From Mytilus trossulus (Eukaryota > Mollusca > Bivalvia > Mytilida > Mytilidae), in assembly GCF_036588685.1 (NCBI RefSeq), contig NC_086382.1, forward strand, positions 64,588,929 through 64,652,928: DNA of 64,000 nt. The letters are read 5' to 3'. A program made the translations under genes and the position numbers. Shown here piece after piece: positions 46,701 to 59,100 of the stretch (positions are counted from its first letter, which is position 1; every line of letters begins with the position of its first letter). The notes below the pieces were generated by a model that saw nothing but the letters and a program-made list of their open reading frames with translations, did no database searches and was not told the DNA's origin.

Positions 46701-49700
46701 ATTTGTGATATTTTATGACATTGATGTAGACAATCAAAGTTGTTAAGATGTTAATGCTGCTGAATTTATATACTATATATATATATATATAAGCATTAAA
46801 ACATTTCTGTTTCTTTTCTGAAAAATTGTAGATTTTAATTTAATTTTTTTTTATTAAATCAAATCATGATTTGTTAATAATATAATAAGAAAATAGTTTA
46901 CTTGTATAGATGCTGTATCTGTGTATGTATATATTTATTAATGTATTGTCCTGTATATACAGTCATACTGGAAAGAGCAGATTTCTACCTAGTAAGATAA
47001 GTGAAGTTAGTTTTTATGTTGAAAAATTCACATTTCACGTTCGAAATATTCTCAGATTTTTCAAACTTAGTTACATCAAGTAAACACTTTAATGACATGA
47101 AAAATAATTGTTAATTGTTTAGGTTTTGTCCATCAAAAGTTAAAGAAATGACATTCAGACCAATGATCTGTGCACATATAGTTGAATGAATGTTTAATCT
47201 ATCCTTTTCGCCTGTATACCTGTGCATTACATTCTGAATTCTTTTGGAATGGATCACTTATATACTGTATAGGTTTAAAATAAGATTTTTAATGGATTTT
47301 ATATTCAATAAAAAGACCAAATTCCAAGAATATTTTGCTCAGTTTAAAGATGAATTAATTTTTTAAAAGTATAGAACAAGGTTTTCTAAAACATAAAGAA
47401 CTGTTTTATAACCTCTCATGTTGTATGCTAGCAGCAGTCCATAATATTTACTTTAATTATGAAAGCTATGCATACACTCTTTGTAAAAGTTATTTTACGA
47501 CATGATTTGAAACTTATTATTGGATTGAATATTTGAAAAGTTTTTGCCTGTTTTGTTTTGTTATGTAGATTTGTTTGATTTATAACTGGATTATAGTGTT
47601 GAAGAAAGAAGGCATACTGAGAAACTTTATTACCAATACGTATATATATATATATACCTTATCCATGTAGATTTTTTATAGATATTTATAATTGTTATTT
47701 ATTGTCATTAGTTCTATGAATTACCAATTTCCTGAATCCTATTTTTTGTATAATAAAAATTATTAATCATAATCATGTTTATTGATATGCATGCCTAAAT
47801 AGGTCAACCATCAAGTTAACCAATTTTGGAACAAAGAAAAAATGTTAACATTGAAAACAAAATATTTAATGATAGTATTTTTAAAGTTAGGGATTGCTAA
47901 TGATTACACGTAAAAAAAACCTATAACTATTGGTATAGTTGACCAGAACTATGTGACACATCCACAACATTGTATAAAAATGAGTGAGATACCATCTCTG
48001 TGTTCTTCTATTGTCATCAAACATTTTGTTGAAAATTTAGATATTCATAATAGAACACCACTTCCAATAGCTTAAATTACAGGATAAAAACATACATTTT
48101 GCATGTGTGTACATTTGAGTTTCAAATAGCATGGGATATTTGCCTGTTTTGTTGATCAAAGACATTCAACACTCATCTATTTTTGATCCCACATGTATTC
48201 TCCATGATTGACCTCATAAAAATTAGATATATGTTTTTGCCAGTAGAACAATTATCTTCCAGAGTCCAAATGGCACAAATCCCCAGGTATGCATAAAAAG
48301 TAAAATGACAAAAATACTGAACTGTGAGGAAAATTAATAATGGAAAGTCCCTAATCAAATGACAAAATCAAATGATAAAACACATCAAAAGAATATAGAT
48401 AACAACTCTCATATTCCTGACTTGGTACAGGCATTTTCATGAAGAAAATGATGGATTGAACTTGGTGTTATAGCTATATAAACCTCTCAATTGTATGACA
48501 GTCACATCACAGCAAGTTCTATTATATTTACAACGATGTCTGAACAAAACAGACATAATAGGTACACTTGTCAAAATAGGGGTACAGCAGTAATCGATGC
48601 GTCACAATCTAAATTAAAACAAAAACAAAAAAGCACAACAGTATATTAAATTTAACATGCTGCTATACCAAGTGATTTGTATAAAAAATGGGAAAGAATT
48701 ATTCAGCTTACTGATGCATAGGAACCAGATATTATTTTTTCTCGCTGTAAGATCAAACAAATCATCCGAATCTCGAGTGAGCACATTTTTAAATGTTCTA
48801 TAAAAGTGATTCTGGTAATGTTTTTGACATGCATTTGAAACATTTACATGATTTAGCAGAATCCGTAATATGAGGACTTTTGCAAAATGTTCGTATTAGT
48901 AATATCAATTTTGTTCATTGTAACAATTATAGCTTTGATCAATGACTAGTCTCAATTCCATGTCTTGTCAATTGATACTTTTGAAACTAATTTACTCCTT
49001 AATTTTGACCCAGTTCCTTACCATTTATTATCAATTATCATGAGTTATTTTGGTTTGTAGCCTGACCATACAGACTGCAAGTATCATTTGAATATGTTTG
49101 TCAGATGGTACTGTATATTGTGTCAAGTGTTTTTCAGTATAATTCTTTGTTATCAAATGAGTTATAAGGTGTAGAATTCAAGGACAGTACGGATATTTAC
49201 CGTCACAATTCATTGAATTGAGACCATTAGTTCAAAATCTCATAAATCGCTTTCATATGCAAATGAAGTGGAAAAACTGAGAAAATCTCAATAACTTAGA
49301 AGACCGGAATCGTCTATATGATTTACATGACTACAGTCAGTCAAATGCCACAGTCGGTAATATTACAGACGAGACGCCTATGTTAGTACATGTACATAAA
49401 GATCCATTTATTCACGAGGAAAACACATCATAACATGTATGTTACTTATGAGACAAACATAAACTTCCTTCAACTAGTGCATCTAATAACAAGATATTTA
49501 TTATTACGCCCGACTTCCTGATAATATTTGATTTTTTGCTTTTGGGCTGACATAAAATAAATGTAACAAGATTTATAATTTGTTTACATCGTGAAATGGA
49601 ATTATAAGTTGTGTATGTCGATCTAGATCAATAGAATTTAAAAAAAATCATCAAACCAAAACCACTTGGCATAATGAATATAAGTATTAAGATATTCGAA

Positions 49701-49831
49701 TATATTCTTACAATTTCGATCATTATTTAACAAAAATTATGAAATAATCTATTGTGACTTAAAGAAAGAGAATAGAAATTCAATTAACAAAGACAAAAGA
49801 AGCTTCCCGTCATAGGTATGTTAACATTTCA
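43791..49831. other. AT-rich intergenic DNA between convergent genes
   Basis: No exon recognised on either strand. Contains a mussel repeat fragment at about 44023-44090, (TA) runs at about 46775-46792 and 47640-47656, and the second copy of the 14105 repeat at 48290-48560. Confidence 0.55.
48290..48560 (+). repeat. dispersed mussel repeat, copy B
   Basis: Same block order as 14105-14370, including CTCATATTCCTGACTTGG and AATTGTATGACAGTCACATC. Confidence 0.65.
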
Positions 49832-50103
49832 CTATTGACGTCTATAAATATTTGACATGTGCCAAATGTGACGTATAAAGATAATTATATCTGGTAATAT
49901 CACAGCAGCAAGCATGGAACTGAACAGCACTATGCCTACGGTACCAATGTACAATGACGACGGCCGTGAATCAGTAGCACAGACTAGTGTTCTGGTATAC
50001 GATGATGTTGTTTTCTTATCAACAGTCAATTCTTTTTTCGTCTTTTTAATACTTTCTGCTAATTCTTGTGGAGAATAAACAACTCGATTGAAGTTTGTTG
50101 GTC
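49832..50103 (-). CDS. sushi gene last exon, transmembrane anchor
   Basis: Enters in phase 1 after TTCAG. Encodes about 50 polar residues, then a hydrophobic helix beginning near SLYIGTVGIVLFSSML, then a short basic tail RHIWHMSNIYRRQ and TAG. The frame matches the preceding sushi exon across the 7.1-kb intron. Confidence 0.8.
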
Positions 50104-53100
50104 CTGAATTTAAAACAAAATAATTATAGATTATAATTAAACCAAACTATTATCAACATCTCATATATATAGTATATCTGATTATCTTGTTTCTTTTCAT
50201 GATTAGACTGACATTATTTAGAAAATATTTTTTGTTGGCAACTTATAGGTTACAATGTAGATGATGTGTTTACAAACATAATCGGTGTTTCATTTGGAAC
50301 CAATTTTGCTCTTTTTGTTCCTTAAATCATAGGATTCGGAATTTATTCCAGTATCTAATCTGGGAGAATGAATACAGACAACAATTTCCTTTAGATTAAA
50401 TTTTTGCTTTATAGATTATGTCATCTGACTTAGTTCAAAGTTAGTTGTGAATGTTGTATATACAATTGAGAACGCCTTATATTATAAACTAAACGTGTAA
50501 TTTTTGATTTTATAAAAATGGATAATTACCACGTGAATCACTGTTTACATTTACTCGGAAGAAATTGTTCCGAGTATTCTCTATTTTGATTGGTTAATTT
50601 GTTACCTGGATACAGGACGCTCTTATATATTTCTTTGTTTCGGGATTCGCGGTACATTTGAAAATTTTCATTGAAATTATTTACATGAGCAACATTAACC
50701 AGGAAATTCGGGCAGTTTTACCCAGGCGTGTGAAGAAGAGTTTTGATTACAGAGTTTTCGATCAACTTGGTATGCAGTCCGAGGCAGTAACCACGGAACA
50801 AGAGGTTAGTGGCGAGCTTGTGCACGGTGCGACTGGTGGATCTGACAGTATGTCAAAGGTGGATTACGAAGACCTGAAAGAACGTCTTTCTATTTATTTG
50901 GATTCGGACGAGTCGGACACCGATGAGGAAACTAAAGAATTGGTCAGGAAACTCAAGGAAGTTAAACAGAAGGAGAAAGCAATGAAGAACAAGAAGAGAA
51001 AGGTGGAATTACGACAGGAAATACAGAAGAGAATGAAGGAATTGGAGGAGTTGGAGGAGCTCGAGTTAAAAGGGGCCTCTAAGCCGAAGAAGGAGAAATC
51101 CGGCCAGAAGGTGGATCAGTCCAAGAAGATCAAAGGTAAAAACAAAGAAACAGATAAAGAGAAAGGTAAAGAAACAGATAAAGGTAAAGATAAAGATAAA
51201 GGCAAAGGCAAAGGGGCAGTGAAAGATAGTAAAGGTGATGAACTTTCTAGTTTAAGTATTAAACATTTAAGAAAAGATGCAAAGACTAAGAAAATTGTAG
51301 AGAAACACATGAAGCAAATGATAGCCACAGAGTCTGACTCAGAGTCTGATTCTTCTTTAAGTAGTAGTTTAAGTTCTGATAGTAGCATGAGTAGTACGGG
51401 TAATGAGTCGGAGCCAAATTTTGTATCTAGTTCGGACTCTGATAGTCAAACTACACATAAAAAGAAAAATAAGCATAAAAAAAAGAAGGTCAGATCTGGT
51501 ATTAAGGATAGACCTCATGATAAGGTTACAATTAAAATGAACTGGCCGCAATCTGAACTCAAATATGAGTTTACAAACAGAAAGGCTGTGGAATTTAGAC
51601 AGCTAACCATGAGTCAATTTTGTGCTGGTGAATTAGAAATTATAAGACATTGCAAAATTGGTAAAAAAGAAAGAGAGGGTAGATTATCTTTACTGAACAA
51701 AATTTGTTATTATGCTAGTGAATTTGAATGGTCTGTGCTGTTAAATTTTTATGCAGCATGGGTAAAATTACTTGAAAAAGGTGAGAATGTCTGGTCTGAT
51801 GATACTTCTCTGTTGGAGGTTAGAATGTTAATAGGAAAGAAAGTGTTGAATAAAACTGCTAGTAAATATTCAGATAAATCTTCTGAAAAGAATTTTGATA
51901 AAAAAATTTGGTATTGTCCTTTGTATCAGAGAAATAAATGTAACGTTTCGAAGGATGGTCATAATTTGGATATTGCAGGCAAAAGTAGATTTGTACAACA
52001 TGTTTGTGCCACATGTTTACGGGAGGATAAGGCTAAAATGAAACATCCAGAGAGTTCATCAGCTTGTCCTCATATGCCGTGACTAGAATTAGAAAAAGCT
52101 GTTAATAGCATTGGGAATTTTAATTCAAAAGTGATAGATACTTTTTATCCTGAATGGTTACTTGTAGATTCAAATAAGGACAAAATGCTGATTGATAAAG
52201 GGGAAATCTCTCAGTCAATTGAGGTTTTTAAAAGTGATACTTGTACAGTTAATAATGACAATTATAGAATTTCAAGTAAAAGGGAAGTAAATAAATCTTT
52301 ACCAATTCAGTCATCTTTGAATTTAAAAATTGATGAATTTTGTCATAAACACAAAAAGTGTTTAATTTGTGATTTGAATGTTAATTCCTTAGATTTACAG
52401 TATTTTGTGGATATTCAGAGAGAAATTAAATTATCAGGTTTACCGAATTATTTAGGTTGTAAAATACCAGTTTTTTCAAAGTTAAAAATAGAATTTTTTA
52501 GATCTATGTTAGTTGACTATAGTGATCACATTTTGTGTGACTTATTAGAATTTGGTTTTCCCATTGGTTATACAGCAGGTGATATAGTAGATATCAAAAA
52601 GCCTCGTAATCATAGCGGTGCTAGAGATTTTCCAGATTTCATTTTGAAATATTTGAAAAAGGAGTTAGAATATAAAGCTGTTATTGGGCCTTTAAAAGTG
52701 AACCCTTTTATATATTCTTCGTTAGTGTTATCTCCTTTAAATTCAGTGCCAAAGAGTACACCAGGTGAAAGAAGGGTAATACTAGATTTAAGTTTTCCTT
52801 CTGAAAATTGCATTAATGCAGGTATTGATAAAGATATTTATTTGGGTGAATCAGTTAATTTGACTTATCCATCAGTAGATGATTTTGTTAATCTTATTAA
52901 GTTAAAAGGCAGAAATTGTGGTATTTTTAAGAGGGACTTGAAACGGGCTTATCGCCAAATTCCAATTGATCCTGGAGATATCAATTTTGTAGGATTTCAT
53001 TGGAAAAATCACATTTTTGTAGACAGAGTTTTAAGTATGGGACTTAGGTCATCAGCTCATATTTGTCAGAGAGTGACTTCATCGGTAGTTTACATGATGA

Positions 53101-56100
53101 AGCAGTCTGGACATTTATTATTAAACTATTTAGATGATTTTGCTGGAGCTGAAAAATCAGAAGATGCAAATGTTGTATTTGATTTATTAGGTAGACTTTT
53201 AAACAGTTGTGGTCTTGAAGAATCAGTGGAGAAGGCTAGCTCTCCAAGTACAGTTATGACATTTTTAGGAGTGAAGTTTGACACTTCGGAACTTACAATT
53301 TCAGTAACAACTGAGAGAGTGGAAGAGATTTTATTGTTGGTAAAGACTTGGTTAAATTTACTGGTTGCTACAGTTAGACAGTTACAGTCATTGTTAGGTA
53401 AACTACATTTTGTATCGAATTGTGTAAGACCAGGAAGGCTATTTGTATCTAGATTGCTTACTTGGCTTCGTAGTTTACCAGATGACAAATGTGACCATGT
53501 TATTCCTTTGTATATAAGGAAAGATTTATTATGGTGGTATCAATTTTTAAAGTCTTATAATGGTGTTTCTATGATGGCTTTAGAGGATTGGTCTCAGCCA
53601 GATGAAATATTGGAGACAGATGCTACTTTGAGTGGATGTGGAGGTTGGTTTTTTGAAAAAAGAGAGTTTTTTCATGTTGAATTTCCTTCCTTTTTAATGG
53701 ATTTGAATTTGCATATAAATCAATTTGAATTAGTTGCTTTAATGATTAGTGTTAAAGTATGGAGTGTACATTTTGTAAATAGAAAGATTTTAGTGAGATG
53801 TGATAATCAATCTACTGTGATGGTTTTGAATTCTGGTTGTACTAGAGATGCTTATATGCAATGTTGTTTAAGAGAAATTTTATTTTATGCTGCAAAGTAT
53901 AATTTTGAAATTAAGGCTGTTCATTTTCCTGGAGTTGAAAACAGAACAGCAGATATTTTGTCAAGATGGCATTCTGATTCAAGATTTGAAGACTTATTTT
54001 ATGAATTGCCTGTTGTAAGACTAGGTAAATGTTTTGAGAAATTTGTCTATTCAGGTCTTTTTCAGTTTACGCATGATTGGTAATTTATTGCAGATTTACA
54101 GCTGAATTTGTTGAAAGTGGATCAGCAGGCATCGTGCAAGTCGGCCTTTGCTCGTGGCACGTTTGAGAACATTAAAGTTCAGTGGAGGACTTTTTTAACA
54201 TTTTGTATTTATTTCGGTTTTAAATTTTTACCAGCATCTTTGAATACTGTGTGTTTGTATGCTCAATTTTTGAGCAGGTCTTTTAAATCAGTGCATTCTA
54301 TTAAAAATTATATTAATGGAGTAAGATTATTGCATTTATACAATGATTTGCAGTTTCCTTATCTACAAAGTTTTTCATTAAAACTTACTTTGAAAGGTTT
54401 ACAGAGATTAAATCCTCATTTACCAAGGAAAGCGCTTCCTATAACTCCTTTGATTTTAAAACAGATTTATGAGTTTATGGATTTGAATGATCCCAAAGAT
54501 AAGACTTTCTGGAGTTTGTTTTTGTTAGCCTTTTTTATGATGAGTAGAAAATCTAATCTTGTTCCTAATTCAGAAAAGGAATTTGATGAAAATAAGCAAT
54601 TATGTAGAGGGGACATTATTATTGAAAATGATGTTTTAATTATTATTTTGAAATGGTCCAAAACAATTCAGTTTGGACAAAGAAAGTTGAGAATTCCAAT
54701 TTCTAGTATTCATGGGAGTATTTTATGTCCAGTTAATGCATACAAGAATATGATCGAAGCTATTCCAGCTGTTAAAAAGGATCCTGCCTTTTGTAAAGTT
54801 AAAAAGGGACGCATCCTACCCATTATTTATAAAGAGTATCAAAATAAGCTTAGATATTTAATACAAAAAACAGGTCGTAACTCTTTGTTTTACTCTACTC
54901 ATAGTTTTAGAAGAGGGGGTGCATCTTTAGCTTTTGATGCTGATGTTTCTACTGAACTAATTCAACTTCATGGAGATTGGCATAGTGATGCTTATAAAAA
55001 TTATTTAGAATTTACTTTGGAACAAAAACTACAAGTTTCACAAATGATGTCAAAGAGTGTTTCCTCGTTAGGTTACTAATTTAAACTGTTTCTTTGCAGA
55101 ACCAGGAACTTTTCTAATAGTGTCAGACTCAATTGCAAAATATGTGAAGCTTGAGAATGCTGATGTGTTTGCGTTTCGGGGGGCTTCCATAGGAGAAATA
55201 ACCTATCAGCTTAACAAGAACAAGGGGAGTATTTATGAAGGTTATAAATGTTTAATAATTCATTGTGGTACCAATGATATTCATATTTTATCTATTGATC
55301 AGTTTAAGTCTGCTTATTGTAATTTGATTTCAACTGCTAAGTTGTTGTTTCCTTCTATGGTTATTGCTATGTCTGGTATTCTTCCTCGTCCTGTAGATTT
55401 TGAGGAAACAGGTCAAAAAATTAAGGCAGTTAATATGGCTTTGTTAAATTTATGTTTGAGTTATAATGTAGAGTTCATTCATTCGTATAGATATTTTTTG
55501 AAATGTGGAAAGCCAAAGGTGGAGTTATTTGCATATAAAGATGGTGGTTTGCACCTGAATTGTGAAGGTACAAGGCAGTTAGGGGTATATTTTAAAAGAC
55601 GGGTTGCTCATTTGATTTAGATATGGTAACTTGTCATTTGAGATGATTTTCTCAGATGGAGTTAAAGGATTAGTAGTGGTTGAATTTTATGTTTCTGCCA
55701 TACTTCCTTTTGTTTCTTTTAGTTTATGGTTGATATTATTTCTTCCATACTAAAATTTGGATATTTTGTATTTTATTTTCCTTAATATGTAAGGGTTGTA
55801 TTTGTTTGTTGGGTTATGATGTAGTAATGTTTATTTATATATTATGTACTAATAATTTTTATTTTATATTGCAGGTAAGGGACTCTTTTCAGTGAGTATT
55901 GTTCGCACTGTGGGGTGATGTTTCTTTTCATATGAGATATGGTTTCTTGTATGGAGAAAAGTTTATGTTCAGGGTTGATATTGTTTCTTCCTTGCTTGCT
56001 TTATTTATTTAGTTTGTGCTGGATATTATTTCTTGCATGCTAGATTAACAAGCTTAAATTGTGTATTGTTTATATGTTAGTTTAAATTAATTTGCTTCAT

Positions 56101-59100
56101 TCTTTGTGCAACACAGTTGTTTGTTTATTTTTTGGCGGCCGTTGGCTTGGCGGCTAGCTCATGTGTTTATTCGACTGTTTGGACTAATATATTGAACATT
56201 TCTAATGGCTAGACGCTATATTTAACATTAACTTTACTTGTTATATGTGACTGTCAGTGGTACAGTCGAGTGTTTGTCCTGTGCTGTGAAATATATTTAT
56301 TTGTCTTGTGTATATATATATTGTGCCGTAATAAAATTGAGTAACGTTGAGTTCTTTTGTGAGAAGCCTGGTAATTGTGTAATTTTTGATTTTATAAAAA
56401 TGGATAATTACCACGTGAATCACTGTTTACATTTACTCGGAAGAAATTGTTCCGAGTATTCTCTATTTTGATTGGTTAATTTGTTACCTGGATACAGGAC
56501 GCTCTTATATATTTCTTTGTTTCGGGATTCGCGGTACATTTGAAAATTTTCATTGAAATTATTTACCCACCCACCCGCCGCATACAACTGTGTTAGTTAT
56601 TAATTTTATTGTATTTTATGTGCTTATATATAAGATGTGCTTATGTATACTGTGGCTAGCTCATGTGTTTATTCGACTGTTTGGACTAATATATTGAACA
56701 TTTCTAATGGCTAGACGCTATATTTAACATTAACTTTACTTGTTATATGTGACTGTCAGTGGTACAGTCGAGTGTTTGTCCTGTGCTGTGAAATATATTT
56801 ATTTGTCTTGTGTATATATATATTGTGCCGTAATAAAATTGAGTAACGTTGAGTTCTTTTGTGAGAAGCCTGGTAATTATTACGACCCAAGAGAGTATTT
56901 AGTTTTTCATAATTGTGAACTTTCAATTTTTATGACTCAACGAACAATTGACGCCTTCATAGGATTAATATGTCCAAATCAATTATCCAAAGCTAGCGTT
57001 TCCTGTCAGAATTTTTTCTTGTTAGAGTTTTGCTCCTTAAAAGAAAGGTACTGAAATAGAATCTTATTCCTGGTGCTAAAATCAAGTCATCCCTTTTCGC
57101 AATTGTAACATTGCTGTTCACACTTTTCAAAGGATTTTTACTTGTCACGATAAACACATAGAATTAGAAAATTTGAACGAGTTTCTACTGATGTAATACC
57201 TGCTGCTGCTGTATAACAAACTATCGGGATGCCATTCCAGGATCCATTTAACTGACAAACTCTAGTTGAATCTCCTGCTTGCTGCATTGACCCAGCAACA
57301 CATGTATACGTGACTGTATTGCCTGGAGCGAAGCCTGCTACCCTGTAAGTTGCTTTGAAGACACCTCCTGGATGCGCACATTTAATCACTAAAAAAGTGT
57401 ATTTCTTACATATGAAAGAGGGACGAAAGATATCAGAGGGACAGTCAAACTCACAAATCGAAATAAACTGATATAACATATCTTGAGATCAACATAGATT
57501 CGACCACCGCATCGAGTGTGATACGATCTTTATCCACTCGAGACGGGGCTCTATACTTGTACATCCCGTCATTTTGTTATTGTGCTATGGTAATTTGTGT
57601 ACTAGTACTTTTGTCCTTCGTTTTTGTCGAGCATTCGGCATTTGTCGAAAAAGCGAGACAAAGCAATCCTACATTCCGTTATAGGCGTCGTTGTCGTCGG
57701 CGTCGTCGGCGTCCACAACTTTAATGATTTTGAAATGTATTTAACTAACCTGGATTTCTACCATACTTAGATAGAACCTTGTTTAGGATCCTAAGATAGT
57801 ATCCAGAAAAATATTTTGTAAAAAATAAATCCTTTTTATCCGTATTTTACTTTTAAATGGACTTAGTGTTTTTGACAGTTAACATTACATTCATTTTGTT
57901 GTTTAAGTTTTCAAAATTTAAATAACTGTCTTAAACTAGCCTGGATTTGTACCAAACTTGGACAGAAGCTAGTATCTATAAGGAAATTTTTGTTCAAATG
58001 TATTTTTCGTTTTTCAGTATGTTACTTATGTATGGACTTAGTTTTTCTTCAAGTTCACATTACATATAGTCTGTAGTTAAAGTTTTAAAAATATTTATTT
58101 GATTCATAAGTAAGCGAGACACTGGTTTTCGCGGAATCCTTACAAATGTTTTGCTACTGTGCTTTAAAAGGATAATGTGTGCTCGCTTTGCTATCAATGA
58201 TATGATAACACATCCTTTTACTTTCTGTTCTTGTATAAATAAATTCAACCAATAAGATTCTAGCATATTTGGCAACTAGAGGATACCCACACAGTCTTTG
58301 ACGAAAGTAGGACGTAGTGTTGTCAAAAACTTTATAGCAAATCGTGTACAAATGATCTACAGTTCAAACATTTTTTGTGTTTAATACAGTTCATAAGCAC
58401 GAAAACTAAATGAGTATTGGTACCTGAGCACACAGGTGGAATTCCATCCCAATATCCACCTAATTGACAAGTACGCTCTAAATCTCCAGCTTCATATTGA
58501 TAATGAACATTACATGTGTATTTGACAGTGTCACCAATACTTTTCCCGGTAAAAACATATGTTCCATTTGCAATTCCATCTGGATGAAGACACTGCATTT
58601 CTGTTCAAATTAGAATCCACAATACATGAAGAAAATGTATACGACAAAGTAAATAAAAAAGTAACAGTTTTTTTCGTTTATACAACTATCCTTTTTGATG
58701 AATTTATTTATAACCATTATTAAAGAAAGATCACGGATCAGGCTATGTGTAAATGTACAAAAAATCTATTGCTTCCATGTATTATTTCTCTATTATAAAT
58801 CAAAGAATTAAGAAGATAAAATTGAAACACACTAGGGTAGTTAGAATGGCTTTGTATCAGAATTGAGAAACTGTAGGTGGTAATACATACGTGAACAAAT
58901 TGGATCAGTGCCCTCCCAGTGTCTGTTAGACTGACATGTACGGCTAAGATACCCAGCTGTATAGATGTAACCGCTATCACAGTAGTATGTTACAACTGAT
59001 CCAACTCTTAAACCATTACTTATTGTATAGTTGGAATTCGACGAAGATGGATCTGGACATTCTACTACTAAATAACAGAAGAACACATCAATATAGCCTA

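Larger units (their letters stand above)
50495..56878 (+). mobile_element. intact Ngaro-type tyrosine-recombinase retrotransposon
   Basis: The order A1 (50495-50684), coding region, B1 (56152-56376), A2 (56377-56566), B2 (56654-56878) is the split direct repeat structure of Ngaro elements. A1 equals A2 over 190 bp and B1 equals B2 over 225 bp with no difference seen. It encodes Gag-like, RT-RNase H, tyrosine recombinase and SGNH hydrolase proteins, all uninterrupted. There is no LTR integrase, no aspartic protease motif that I can see, and no DAM-methylase domain of the DIRS group. No target-site duplication is expected for recombinase-mediated insertion and none is evident. It lies antisense in the last intron of the sushi gene. 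Confidence 0.93.

Noticed and set aside
50658-50684. Upstream extension of the Gag frame
   Set aside because: It would start at TTG inside the A1 repeat; the ATG at 50685 is the first normal start.
51116-51388. Leu/Ser-rich minus-strand frame within ORF1
   Set aside because: Shadow of the Lys- and Ser-rich low-complexity region of the Gag-like protein.
50495-56878. Classification as a DIRS element or an LTR retrotransposon
   Set aside because: Repeats are split direct (A1-B1-A2-B2) rather than inverted or simple LTRs, there is no methylase domain and no DDE integrase; the recombinase is of the tyrosine type.
57518-57724. Frame ending in an Arg-rich run
   Set aside because: The Arg run comes from GTCGTCGGC-type simple repeats in a mobile element head.
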